Assembly (NCBI RefSeq): GCF_963576675.1
Contig: NC_088915.1
Coordinates: 38,965,501-39,029,500, forward strand
Length of the DNA: 64,000 nt
Reading direction: 5' to 3'
Source: Euphorbia lathyris
Taxonomy: Eukaryota; Streptophyta; Magnoliopsida; Malpighiales; Euphorbiaceae
The notes under the pieces are model-generated. The model was not told the DNA's origin. It saw nothing but the letters and a program-made list of their open reading frames with translations, and searched no databases. Made by a program: the position numbers and the translations under genes. Below are positions 31,909 through 44,000 of the stretch, piece after piece. Within the stretch, counting starts at the first letter, position 1; each line of letters starts with the position of its first letter.

Positions 31909-34031
31909 CTTCACAATTAATGTGAAGTGGTATATAACATTAAAGTCATAACAACAAGAGTGCAATAATGATTCTAACATTAAAATCATAACATTATCAA
32001 AATTTATAACAAGATTGCACGAATAATTCAAACCTTAAACCCTAGGAATTTGCTTCCAGAACAGAATGATTAGCCAAATGTTCTAGAAGCACACTTTCTC
32101 CCTAGTGCGCTTCCAGGAAATTTGGGAGAGTGTGTGCTTCCAAAGCATTTGCTAAGAAGTTCAGAAGCAAAAGGAAGTTCAGAAGTAGAAGGAACTAGAA
32201 CATTAGAGTGCTTCAAGGCTTTACAGAAGTAAGAAAAATCAGCGGTGTCATACAGAATCAAATGGCCTTTGGGATGATAATGGTGATTTGTCTTTTCTTT
32301 TCAGAACAGGTTCACCATCTTCATCACATCTCAATCACCCCTCACTGTGATTGATGTCTTTGTATTCAAGATAAACGGATCACTGTGACTGATGCTTTTG
32401 TATTCAACCTTCATAAAAATTAAGTCATTTTAGGAAAATAATGAAAGAAACGCTTCACAAAGAGAGAATTTGCGAAGTCTGTGAAGAAAAACACTTAAAA
32501 AATGATGATTTTCACAATATGAGTTTGCATCACATTTTGTGAAGTCTGCGAAGAGAAAATCACATGGAAAATGATGATTTTGCTTCGCAGAAAGCGATTC
32601 TGCGAAGCCTGCAAAGAGAAAAACAAGCTGGAGAATAATGATTTTGCTTCGCATGCTTCGTAGGTTCGCTTTTTGCGAAGCAAAATCATCATTTTCTATG
32701 TGATTTTCTGTTCACAGACTTCGCAAAATGTGAGGAAAACTAATTTTGCGAAGTAATTTTTAGAAAAAGATGAAAATGAAACGGTAGATACTTACCTTAT
32801 TTCCGTATTTTGCCATTGAAATCGACAATAAACTTATGATAAACGTAGAAGAACGTCGAATAATAATGCCTTCGATTCGCACAAGAAGAAAGAAACCAAA
32901 AGATGAACAAGAAGAGACGGGATGATGAAAAGATAAACAACAAAGGGAGATGAAACCGATAGAAGGAAGAAGTGAAGGTGAAAAGTTTGGAGTATTTTGG
33001 AAAAGTCACAAATAAATAGTCTAGAAATGTAATGAGTTAGGTAACTAGTCTAAATATGTAAATGACCTTTCATTAGATCCAGTTTTGTAATTTTCGTTTT
33101 TTTCCTTAAAAACTTTATTTTCTTCTATTTTTTATTTTTCTCTCTATAATAGTGTATTTTTCTCTTTTATCTATCCTCAAAAATCTTTTAAAACCTTTTT
33201 GAAAGATTTTCGTGAAATTCCAAAAACAAAACAAAAAAAATTAAAATTAGGAGCCTATTTATAGAAAAATGGAGGAAAATGATGAAATTGTATGATTTTC
33301 AAATAAGCGACTTTTTTTTTTACAATCACACGAAAATAACCGTTTTTCAGAAAATTGTATCCCAGTATTATCTATTCTGACATCCATTTGTTTTTGCTGA
33401 CACATGTAACAAGATGATGGAATTTTGAGGTGAGCGGCTCTATTTTTTTAAAGTAGAGTCACGTGACTTTAAGTTGAGTTAATAGAGCCCCAAAAAAATT
33501 ACGAAAATTTATGAATTTTTTTATAATTATAAAGTGAAATAAGGAGAAATGTTTTAGATTTTTTGAATAGTAAATAAAAATAATGCTAAACCTATCCGAC
33601 ACGGGTCTAAAACGAACTACGAGGAATGAAATAGAGTTTCAAGGCTTTGAAAAATTCCACAAAAAAATCGATTTTTTTTATAAAAATAATATAAAGCGAT
33701 AGAAAGGGATGCATATTTGAAATAAATTAAAATGAGATCAAAACAGTTTTCGGGAATTTATCGAGAATCTGGAATTTAATTTTTTTTATTAAATTGGCCG
33801 ATAAGGCATAATTAACTCATCATCGAAAGCAGTCGGAAATTTGTACTCATAGTTAAAAAACTCAAAACAAAAAAAAATCAAACACTTAAACAATAATTAT
33901 CATTTATTTATTTATTTAGCAATAATATTTATTCCAATAATAATATTTATTTATTTAATAATTAGTCAACTAAAAAATATTTTGCTAATACAAAAAGTGT
34001 TAAATAAAGGCAAAAAAAAACATCATTATGC
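31909..34031. other. AT-rich non-coding region
   Basis: No credible gene. Around 32340-32410 a phrase CACTGTGA.TGATG..TTTGTATTCAA occurs twice. 32450-32740 is rich in the word TTCGCA/TGCGAA and holds a second foldback. From 33010 on there are only long A and T runs. Minus-strand ORFs here are short, low in complexity (Ser/Phe-rich) and not supported. Confidence 0.5.
32531..32732. repeat. Foldback repeat with 67-bp arms
   Basis: Arms 32531-32597 and 32666-32732 are inverted copies with few mismatches (CACATTTTG...AAAGCGA). The 68-base loop contains another partial copy of the same sequence (GATTTTGCTTCGCA near 32640). Possibly a worn MITE or a foldback transposon. Confidence 0.7.
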
Positions 34032-34474
34032 CTCTCATTTTTAATTTTTTGGTTCAATAAACATTTGATCTTTTATTTGGATACATTAATTCTGTGATCT
34101 TTTATTTTTTGTCCCATTAAGCAATTGATGATCAAATTAGTAAGTTGTGAATATGTAATTCTGTTAAAAATACGTTATTAACTTCATATGTATTTGAAAG
34201 TATTAAAAGATATAATTTTTACAGTTTGAATTATGGTTTTTACAGTTTTCTTATAGCCAAATTACACAGCCAAAAATGGTTTCAAACAGTGACAAAGTAC
34301 AAATTTTGAATGCAGGTGCAATACTTAACAGTCTGTTAACCAAATTTTGTGTTCAAAATTAATTTTTTTGGTCATCAAAGACTTAATGAGACCAAAAATA
34401 AATGATTAGAAGCTTAATATATTCAAATAAAAGATGAATGATTTAATGAACCAAAAAATAAAAATCAGTGAGAG
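34032..34474. mobile_element. MITE-like element with about 110-bp terminal inverted repeats
   Basis: The left terminus CTCTCATTTTTAATTTTTTGG is mirrored by the right terminus at about 34365-34474 (reading CTCTCACTGATTTTTATTTTT on the minus strand). The match extends over about 110 bases with gaps. No clear target duplication was found, so the ends may be off by some bases. Confidence 0.6.
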
Positions 34475-35277
34475 TTGTAGTTTGGAAAGTTGACGTGACA
34501 ATCGAAGCTACAACCTTTATTGCAAACCACACTTTAGTTGCTTCTAGTGATTTTCTAAATTTGGCTTAAAAATCGATTGGATTCCTAAATATATAATGTG
34601 TCTCGTTAGCTTACTGAACTTGCTTAGATTATTTACTGGCCACTGAAATTTATTTAATATGATTTATTGATATTCTAAACTTATTTACCATTAAATTTGT
34701 TTAAAGTGGTATATATTTCAATTTATTCAAATTCTTTTTTGTTTTCTATCTCTATTTAGAAATAAAGTTAATTATATCACTTTTAACAATTTCATAAACT
34801 AAAACAAATTCATGAACTAATGGAGGACTCTATAAATTTAGAAAGTCAATTGACCAAATTCAAAGGATTCATGACGTATTATCAATTAATGTTTCCTTCC
34901 ACAAATGATTTTCTTATAATATTCTTTTTCTTTTGCATTATTTAAACAAGTGACATTATTTAAATAAATTGTAAATAAATTATTTAAGTGACATTATTTA
35001 AATACTTATACATTCGTTAGTCCTAAACATACAACTTCGGCTTCCTAACCATAAAATTTATTTAAACAAACAAGTGGCATTATTTAAACAAGTGACATTA
35101 TTTAAATAAATTTATAGGAACTCATCAAGAAAAACTGTACAAGACTAGGTCCTGAACTTAGGGCAAACTAGAAATGTTCCCACGCAACAGATTTTTATAT
35201 ATGTCTTTTCAAATTACAAAAGTCCATTTAACATTTAATTAAAAAAGTTGGTCTTGGTCATGGAAATAAATTATAGG
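34475..35277. other. Non-coding, with short dispersed repeats
   Basis: No ORF. The phrase ATTATTTAAACAAGTGACA, continuing TTATTTAAATAAATT, occurs at about 34938 and again at about 35078, with shorter copies between. Confidence 0.5.
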
Positions 35278-36840
35278 TAAAACTTAGACAGATCCAACAA
35301 TTGACCCGACAACTTGAGAGATTACAGCGAGCCGCAAACTCCTCCCTAATAGGTCGTGAATAAGCTATTGCGGCACAAATACATGAGCTTCAATGGCGGG
35401 ATGAAGTTATGTGGAAACAACGAGCAAAATCATACTGGTTTAAAGCGGAAGACTGGAATACGAGTTATTTTCATGCAAAGTGCTTCACTAGACAATGGGT
35501 CAATACTCTACACCGTCTACCGAACGCGGACGAAAACTGGAGGGAAGGGCCTGCGGCCATCAGCTAAGTTGTTGCCGAGTATTTTTTCCAGTCTTTTCTA
35601 ATGCTCTAATCCAAAACCTTGTGAATCGTACCTGGAGGCCGTGGATTCTCGTCTAAGCGGTCAGCAACATATGACTCTATCTGCACCTTTCAGGAGAGAG
35701 GAGGTGGATCACGCGCTTCATCAAATTCACCCTACAAAACCCCCTAGCCCGGATGGTATGTCTCCTATATTTTATCAGTCTTGTTGGTCAATAATTAGGG
35801 ATGATGTTGCTACCATAGTGCTTGATTGCTTGAATTCTTAACCATACTCTCCAGTTACACTCATACCTAAGGTGAATAATCCAACGGTAATGAAGGAACT
35901 ACGATCCATAGCTCTATGCAATGTCCTATATAAAGTTATATCTAAGGTGCTTTCAAATAGAATAAAGGTCGTAATCCCTAGTCTGATTAATGATACACAA
36001 TCCGCTTTTGTCTCGGGTCAGCTGATTACTGTTAATGCTATCCTAGCCTTTGAAGCGTTTCACAATATGAAAACTAGAATCAAAGGGAACTGATGCAACA
36101 AAACTTGATATGAGCAAGGCCTATGACAGGATTGAATGGTCTTTCTTGGAGAAGGTTCTGATCCATATGAGAATTCCTCCCCAGTTTGTTCAACTTGTGA
36201 TAAAGTATGTATCATATGTATCTATGTCTTTCCTAATCAATGGGCAACTTGAGGGTTGGCTAAATCCAATCTCCCCATATCCATTTCTTGTGTGTGCTGA
36301 AGTGTTATCTGCCAACATCAGAAAAGTTGAAGAGACTAGTAGTTTACATGGCCTTAAAGTGGCACGTCATAGTCCAGGTATCTCACACTTATTTTTTTGC
36401 TGATGAGATTCTCTCATCTCTGGTAGAGCTATTGTCTCGGAATTTGTTAATCTACGCAGTATCCTTCGTGAGTATGAACTTTGTTTGGGATAAGTTATCA
36501 ATTTTGATAAATCAGAGATTTTCTTTAGTGTTGGTGTGCCTATAGGCCAGAGGGAAATCATTTCCACAATGTTGAATGTCAATATCACAGGAGAACTTTC
36601 GAAATATTTAGGCCTCCAAACAATTATTGGTCGAAGTAAGAGAGCAAACTTCTCTATCATTAAGTAGCGAATACATCGAAGGCTCCGGGGATGGAAGAAC
36701 AGAAATTGTCAACAGGGGGCAGGAAATCCTAATCAAGGCAGTTGCTCGATCTATACCCACATATGTGATATCTTGTTTTATGCTTCTAGATACTTTTTGA
36801 TACATCAGCTAATTAGCCAGTTCTAATGGAGTGGTTCTGA
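35278..36840 (+). pseudogene. L1-type LINE reverse transcriptase, decayed
   Basis: Plant LINE ORF2 signatures in order, spread over several frames: KLRQIQQLTRQLERLQ and QRAKSYWFKAEDWNTSYFHAK (pre-RT region, 35278-35480), HPTKPPSPDGMSPIFYQ (35730), IALCNVLYKVISKVLSNRIK (35905), SAFVSGQLITVNAILAF (36000), DMSKAYDRIEWSF with the first catalytic Asp (36110), FADE at the second catalytic site (36396-36407) and IPTYVISCFMLLDTF (about 36755). Stops near 35370, 35565, 35838 and 36091 plus frameshifts. Endonuclease, ORF1 and a poly-A tail are not seen. Confidence 0.85.
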
Positions 36841-37289
36841 CGCGAAGCGTCATGTGTATAGGTTAGTGATACAATATCAAGTTACTTGGGCTTTTGGAAG
36901 TTGGGCCCTGGCCATGATCCGAAGTCGTCGTATGGACCCAATTCCACCAAATCCCTTGATTGTTCTCCTTGGTCGAAGCGATCGAAGGTTTCTCTTTGGG
37001 AGCTGCTTAAGGAGACACGTGGACCAATGAACACACTAAATTCCAAAAGCACACTCCCTAATCTTATATACTTCACTACACGGAAAGATAGGGTCCGAAG
37101 TCCAATCAAATGTTGCCATGTGTTTAGGTACACCTCATTTTTACTTATAAATAGGTTGGAAGCCCACGTTGACAAGTATCTTACTTCAAATATTTCATTA
37201 CTCATTTCCCTGTTCTAAGTTAGCTTGATATTCCTTAGATATCTTCTGACTTTAGCATCAGAGAGGGTTCACCAGAACACCGGCTCCCG
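36841..37289 (+). repeat. Possible Tat-type gypsy LTR fragment
   Basis: Non-coding. ACTTATAAATAGG near 37145 looks like an LTR TATA box. The end AGCATCAGAGAGGGTTCACC followed by ACACCGGC resembles the end of Tat-type LTRs (family knowledge, not checked here). It joins minus-strand RT at about 37289 within GGCTCC. Confidence 0.35.
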
Positions 37290-37783
37290 CATTCTTCAAG
37301 CTAAAGGGCATAACATTATATCCCTACGTCCCTTCATCTGTTCTGAAGCAGTTATTTGGAAGATCCTCAAGATTCATTGGGATCTGATGATATCCGGCTG
37401 CAACATCTAAAAGTGAATAAATGGTGAAGCCAGTCGTGCAATCAATCAACATATCAATGCATGGCAATGGATAAGAATCCTTAGGGCAAGCCTTGTTTAG
37501 ATCAGTGAAATCCACATACATATGCCACTTATCGTTGACGTTTTTTTACCAGAACTATGTTAGCAATCCATTCCGCATATATGACTTCCTTTATATGATG
37601 ACAATCGAGTAGCTTCTTTACTCCGGCTTTGATAATTTTCTGTTTCTCCAAGCCATGATTTCTGAGTTCCTGCTTGAGAGGAGAAGCATCCTTTTGAATG
37701 TTTAGTGAATGCATCATTAGGTCTGAAGAAATTCCAATGATGTCCATAGGACTATATGTCAAATCCTGGATATTTGACTTCAA
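37290..37783 (-). pseudogene. pol: Ty3/gypsy (Tat-type) RT fragment
   Basis: Minus strand. Upstream part 37529-37783: SPMDIIGISSDLMMHSLNI, KKLLDCHHIKEVIYAEW, VLVKKRQR. RT core part 37324-37521: YVDFTDLNKACPKDSYPLP, YSLLDVAAGYHQIPM (first catalytic Asp kept). After an in-frame stop at about 37324 it continues as GYNVMPFSLKNAGAG and is cut at about 37290. A frameshift near 37525 separates the two. No catalytic YxDD box remains. Confidence 0.85.
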
Positions 37784-38132
37784 AGTGGAGACAATATCAT
37801 ATTCGGTTGCTTCGGTATATCTGATGCAATTTGAACAGATTTTCCTTCAGCCAACCATACGATTTCCAAAGTCCCAACTCGCCTAGCTCATTCCTTCACC
37901 TCTTCAATATGGTCCTGCACCAGCTTCATATTCAAAGTCCATAGGACTACATGTCAAATCCTGGATATTTGACTTCAAAGTGGAGACAATATCATATTCG
38001 GTTGCTTCGGTATATCTGATGCAATTTGAACAGATTTTCCTTCAGCCAACCATACGATTTCCAAAGTCCCAACTCGCCTAGCTCATTCCTTCACCTCTTC
38101 AATATGGTCCTGCACCAGCTTCATATTCAAAG
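37743..38132 (-). repeat. 195-bp perfect-looking tandem duplication in pol
   Basis: Copies 37743-37937 and 37938-38132 differ at one place I can see (ACTATATG against ACTACATG). 195 is a multiple of three. Confidence 0.9.
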
Positions 38133-38187
38133 AAGCCAAGTAAGTTTCTTGAGCAAGCACTTAATTTCCCTAGGCCACCACCATCCC

Positions 38188-38544
38188 TCACTTTGTGGGC
38201 ATCTGCCATGCCAAATGGTGAATTGACAAGGCACCCGCCGATTCAGCCAGTAGCTGTTTTCCAATGATCATATTGTAAGGCAACACTAAATCAATCACTA
38301 GAAACTCAGCCTTTGAGTGCCATTTAACCGGCCCATCACAAATAGTAACATTCATCACTGTATTGCCCAAGAGGGGAATTGAATGTCCCGAAATTTCTAC
38401 AAGGGGTGATAAAGTTGGAACGAACCTATCATGATCAAGACCCAACGCCTCATAAGATTTGCATGTAACTATATTAGCAGAACTTCCATTGTCTACAAAC
38501 ACTCGCCTCACCTTAAATTCTTCTAACAAAATCTCAATGGCCAT
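38188..38544 (-). pseudogene. Ty3/gypsy (Tat-type) aspartic protease fragment
   Basis: Minus-strand frame of about 118 codons. VRRVFVDNGSSANIV (about residue 15-28) is the protease active-site region with Asn after the catalytic Asp. SPLVEISGHSIPLLG, AEFLVIDLVLPYNMIIGKQLL and the end of the domain follow. It lies upstream of the RT fragment in the same element. Confidence 0.8.
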
Positions 38545-39072
38545 GTCATCATCGTTATGTGCCTATCGTACGAAATTTTCGGAAGAGAATTAAAATTTGG
38601 ATTCCACAAATTTTTTTTAGAATAATTATTTATATCTTTAAGCCATTAAGATATACGCACACAACACATATATTATATAAAAATTACAAATCAACTTAAT
38701 TATGCAAAAAGAAAAAGTCAGAATTATATAAAATAAGTAATTATGATATACATTAAAAAAAAAGTAATTATGATATGCCTTATTTTATTGATTATATAAT
38801 TTACTGTGTGTTATTTAAAAAATTAATAAACTATATGTGTGACTAGCTTTCTTATTATTCATTTGCACAACTTTTTTTTTATAATTTTAATTTCAGTCAT
38901 TCTATATCCATCATACACACAAAAAGATATAAATAATATAAACTCCGGTATTTAGTTTTTAATATTTTCATGCTTACGATAGTACCAATTATTAATCTTT
39001 TAATTTATGAAGTTCTAACGTGTTGAATTATGTCTATAATAAATAAAAAGATTCTTACCAAAAAAATAAATA
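38545..39072. other. AT-rich stretch without a gene
   Basis: Long A/T runs and no ORF. I see nothing else in it. Confidence 0.6.
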
Positions 39073-39081
39073 AAAAGATTT

Positions 39082-39606
39082 GGCTTAATACATCATTTGT
39101 CCCCTGAACTTGTCCAAAATAGTTGATTGGCCCCCTGAACTTTCAAAGTGTCTCGATAGCCCCATGAACTTGTATAAAATGTTCAGTTAGCCCCTGAACT
39201 TGCGTAAAATGTAATCAATTAATCATTCGGTTGTAAAAAAGTAAGTCAAATGCGGAAGATATGTTACACGCGCCTTAGAATGTTATTACATACTTCACAA
39301 AAATAGATTAAAACATGTTAAAAAAGAAAGTCTTACTTATTCAACTATAAAACATTTTCTTCTCTAATATTATAATCGCATACCCCGATCTTGATCGTTT
39401 TACTTTTTTAAGATGCGTGCAACATATCTTCCGCATTTAACTTACTTTTTTTTTACAACCGAGTGATTAATTGATTACATTTTATGCAAGTTCAGAGGGC
39501 TAACTGAATTTTTGTGCTAGTTTAGGGAGCTATCGAGACACTTTGAAAGTTCAGGGAGCCAATCAACCATTTTGAACAAGTTCAGGAGGCAAATGATGTA
39601 TTAACC
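39082..39606. mobile_element. Mutator-type MITE, 9-bp TSD
   Basis: 525 bp. Left end GGCTTAATACATCATTTG and right end CAAATGATGTATTAACC form long terminal inverted repeats (about 180 bases, with mismatches). The perfect duplication AAAAGATTT lies at 39073-39081 and 39607-39615. Long arms and a 9-bp duplication indicate the Mutator superfamily. No coding content. Confidence 0.9.
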
Positions 39607-39996
39607 AAAAGATTTAGCGGTATATTATGGGCATGACTAACAGATTCATATGGATGGAATGGAATGCACAAAGCTCATTAAATCATATTTTATACACACA
39701 AAAAAAAAAAACAATTCTAGTGGATTATTATACACAGCACCAATTTCCCATCCTCAACCTATAGAAAAAACGATACTGTCCCTTACCATATATTTCAAAA
39801 ACTCTAAATTCTCTCAAACTCTCTCAAACTCATTTATTTCCGAAATCCTTGATTACACGTGTAATGGCGAGCAATCCGTCATCCCCGGGAAGAGACGAGA
39901 ACGACCAATCCGTTGAAGTCGAGGTATATTCCCGTTTAAAAATTTCTGATTACGTTTTAAATTTTTTTGAAAAAAATGGCTGTTGGCCAGGCGTAT

Positions 39997-40074
39997 GAAC
40001 ATCACGCCCCACCTGTAGGTGGGGCGTGTGTACATTATGCCCTACGCCCCACCTACAGGTGGGGCGTGATGTTC
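39997..40074. repeat. Perfect 31-bp inverted repeat with palindromic arms
   Basis: Arms 39997-40027 and 40044-40074 are exact reverse complements around a 16-base loop. Each arm contains an 11+2+11 palindrome of the type ACGCCCCACCT/AGGTGGGGCGT. A third, worn unit follows at 40078-40100 (CCCACCTAGTGGTGGGGCG). GC-rich in AT-rich surroundings. Confidence 0.9.
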
Positions 40075-40214
40075 ACACGTCCCACCTAGTGGTGGGGCGC
40101 AATATGCACATGCCCCGTACCCAGAAAATAGAATTTTGGAGATAGAGACCCGAAATATTGGCGAATTTGATCGTAATGGAATCTAATGTTCGTTAGTTAA
40201 CATTTGCAGGTTCC

Positions 40215-41030
40215 GTTAGAAGACTTGGAGGTGACAGTGTCGATTACAGTGGGGAATTTTATCCTCTACAAATGTTTGAAATATACCAGGAAGCTGTTAA
40301 ATGGGCACAACAGACAACAATTCGTCTTGGCTTCGAGTTAACTATAGCTTCTCACAAGATCGGGTGTAAATTAAAATGGATATTGGTTAAATGTGTCCAT
40401 AGTATAAAGAATTACCCAAAGCGATAGGGATATAGAGGACGTAATACGGAGGAATACGAAAACAAAATATTGTTGTTGCAAATTCCAGGTGAAGGTTCTA
40501 GAAATCGGAGAATTAGGGTGGTAAATGGTGTTGCTGGAGAGAGAGGACAGCACAATCATGGATTTGTTGTATATCATCAGAGAAGACTAAGTCCCGCTTC
40601 AAAAAAAATTGTGCGTCAAATGAGTGCAGCTCAAGCAAAGCCTTGTGCTATTTTTGTAGCGATTAAAGAAAAACACCCCGAGGATAACCCGACCCAAAGA
40701 CATGTGTATAATTATAGGGAAAAAATAAGGACTGGGAGTTTTGAGGGTTGGGATGTAATCAGTCAGTTTTATCGGCTTGCTATAGATATGGATTACATAC
40801 ATTGGACGCAAGCGATTACGGATAACAATGTTGTGACTCACCTCTTTATGGCACATCCTACTTCGATGACCTTGTTCCGATCCTACTACTTGTTTGTTGG
40901 CATGGATTCAACATATAAAACAAACAAGTATAAAATGTCATTTTTTGAGATCATTGGAATGACGCCTTCTAACAAGAACTTCTTGATTGCCTACGTAATT
41001 ATGAAGGATAAGACTGAGGGTAGTTATATG
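40215..41030 (+). pseudogene. MULE transposase, N-terminal part, cut by Copia B
   Basis: The frame reads FYPLQMFEIYQEAVKWAQQT, an N-terminal DNA-binding-like region, a TAG stop near 40425, then HNHGFVVYHQRRLSP and the start of the MULE catalytic domain: LFRSYYLFVGMDSTYKTNKY (about 40875-40930, with the first catalytic Asp), FEIIGMTPSNKNFLIAYVIM. It breaks at 41030 where a Copia LTR begins. A possible first exon lies at 39864-39923 (MASNPSSPGRDENDQ) with donor GAG/GTATAT, and an acceptor TTTGCAG lies at 40203-40209, but the phases do not join, so the splice model is uncertain. The palindrome at 39997 would be in that intron. Confidence 0.8.
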
Positions 41031-44000
41031 TGAAGGAAAATAGGCAAACCTTTGGTAGCGAAAATATAAAATTTTTAACCTATTTCCTTAAACCAAGATC
41101 CGTTAATCGTTATTTCATACAAGCAAAGATAGAAGGAAATACCTTTCTGATGAACTATCTACTGTTGCTAGCAAAGTGCCCTCAACTCTAGTTCCGAGTT
41201 CACGAGCACAAACAAAACACAAGATCAAACAAGTTAGAATCTCAACCAGGAAAACAATCAAAATAGATTGTCTCTAACAAATCAACATAAGATCAAGGAG
41301 AAAGAGAAAGAGATAAAATCAATCGAATGGAAGCAAGCGGTGTAATTCCGTCCTCTACTCTAGGGGTAAAAAATCTCACACCTTTTGTATCTAAACCCTA
41401 GTTAGATAGAATTGGGTTACTTATTAAGAGTTATATTCGGAATAATACTATTATTATTATTATCTATAATTATATCTAAATATATAAAGATAATATTAAC
41501 TTATTTAATAGGATAATAATTAGAAGCAATTTAATCTCAATAAACCTTCTAACTTAATTATCCTATAATTAATTTAATCCACAATTATAATCTAATTAAA
41601 ATTATCAAAATTAAATTAATTCCTACATGTGTCTAAACACATTGAATTTCGCCCCCTCCTTATTTGGGCCTTAGTGGACTAAGTTGGGCTTCCATCAATT
41701 AATTAATATCCATTCCTCTTTTTGGTTCTAAGTCTTATGTGTGACCCATTAGGTTCTTATTACTACTAGCTGTATACAACCATTAAATTAATTTCCCAAA
41801 ATTACATTTAATCTTTGTATAAAGGAATGAGTGTGAGGACTGTGATTGGCAGAACCGTAAACATTCCCCCAGAGCTATAAGAAGACAGGTTGATTCCATC
41901 GTTGACCTTTCCGTATTAGTTGCAGTATAATTCGATCCTTTATCAACTACATACTTGAACAGAATCTTATGACTATGGATTATGTCAAGTCACATATAGC
42001 GAGACGTTCGTTTTACTTGTACAGGTCGAGTTAACTCCGAATAGATAGGTTAAGTGAAATCTCTATTTCAAGTCTTAAGCTATCACCTTGCAAGGATTTA
42101 GAGTCAAGTCTTCCACAAGCGATCCTTGGACGTATCTCCCATTTATCAGGAGTGACAAATGCTAAATCTAATGTTAACTACCTGCAATTACTTCTTATGA
42201 TACCCAACACCTGCCCGCACACACACTCCAGAGTCATCTCTGTTATGGATCGTGTTTGAACAGAGTCAAAGTATCACATTCCATAATCCAGAATCACTAA
42301 TTAACAATCCTTTGAGTCTGAGGATTACTTATACCTATTAATACCAATGTGATGAACATGTGACAAAGGATAAATCCATCCATCCTATTATCTCAAGTCG
42401 GGTCCCCAATCCTAATGAACTCCTTCACTGGATCCATGTAACTGTCCAAATATCTGCATATCTGAAGCTTGTGAGATCAGCTCTCTGGCTCGATAGAAAA
42501 CATTGTTACATGCAAGTCTCTACAGTATTATGTCAATGTGTATTCAAAACATATTACTTGACTTGGGATGGTTTTAAGTTTATTAGTTTATTATAATGTT
42601 TTGTCTCACTTCATGCTTGTATGAACACTTTATAATTACTTTAAATAAACTTAGGGATTTCCTTTTATTAGACTTATTTAGTTCTTAAAAGTAATTGCCT
42701 TTATATAGTTTGTAAACCATATCTTATTAAAACAAATGATATAAAGTGAAGGAAAATAGGGAAACGTTTGGCAGCGGAAATATAAAAATTTTAACCTATT
42801 TCCTTTAAACCAAGATCCGTTAATCGTTATTTCATATAAAGAGGGATAGAAGGAAATACCTTTTGATGAACTATCTACTGTTGCAAGCGAAGTGCCCTCA
42901 ACTCTTAATCCGAGTTCATGAGCACAAAACAAAAACAAAAATCAAAACGATATTAGAACTCAACCGAATAATAGCAATCAAGATAGATTGCCTCTAATTA
43001 ATCAACACAAGATCAAGGAACAAAGGAAAGAGATGAAATCAATCCACTACGGTAGGGGGTCGAAAATTCTCTCTCTCCGGGATAGTAGGCCCTGGGAGAA
43101 ATTTACAATAAGAGGGGGTATATATAGCCTCTTGTATCTAAACCCTAGTTAGATAGAATTAGGTTACTGAATAAGAGTTGTATTCGGAATAATACTCTTA
43201 TTATTATTATCTATAATTATATCTAAATATAAAGATAATAATAACTTATTAATAGGATAATAATTAGAAGCAATTTAATCTCAATAAACCTCCTAACTTA
43301 TTTATCCTATAATTAATTTAATTCATAATCATAATCTAATTATAATTGTTTAAAATTAAATTAAAATTAAATTTAATCCATATCCTAAATTAAACTAAAT
43401 TAATTTATATATTTGGTTCTTTGCCTTTTCGGGGGTACCAACCTGGTTGGGATTCCCATTAGGCTAGGTCCGTATTTCAATAAAAAAAATTAATTCCTTA
43501 TGTGTCACAACACATAAAAATCGCCCCCCTCTATTACTAGGCCTTAGTGGACTCAGTTGGGCTTCCGTCAATTAATTAACATCTGTTTCTCTTTTGGGTT
43601 CCAAGTCTTATGTGTGACCCATTAGGTTCTTATTGCTTCTAGTCGTATACAACCATTAAATTAATTTCTCAAAATTACATTCAATCTTTGTATAACGGAA
43701 TGAGTACGCGAACTGTGATTGGCAGATCCGAAACATTCCCTCAGAGCTATAAGAAGACAGGTTGATTCCATCGTTGACCTTTCAGTATTAGTTACAGTAT
43801 AATTCGACCCTTTATCAACTACATCCTTGAACAAAATCTTATGACTATGGATAATGTCAAGTCACATATAGCGAGACGTTTGTTTTACTTGTACAGGCCG
43901 AGTTAACTCCAATTAGATAGGTTAAGTGAAATCTTCATTTCAAGTCTTAAGTTATCACCTTGCAAGGATTTAGAGTCAAGTCTTCCACAAGTGATCCTTG

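Noticed and set aside
32797..33009. Minus-strand ORF rich in Phe and Ser
   Set aside because: Low complexity, short, no homology recognised, in AT-rich DNA.
36882..37218. A pair of ORFs on both strands of 107 and 110 codons
   Set aside because: They mirror each other on opposite strands and lie in a probable LTR fragment with a TATA box; no domain recognised.
39650..39916. Plus-strand ORF of 88 codons before the MULE transposase
   Set aside because: Most of it lies upstream of the likely transposase ATG (39864) in another phase and includes an A run; no homology recognised.
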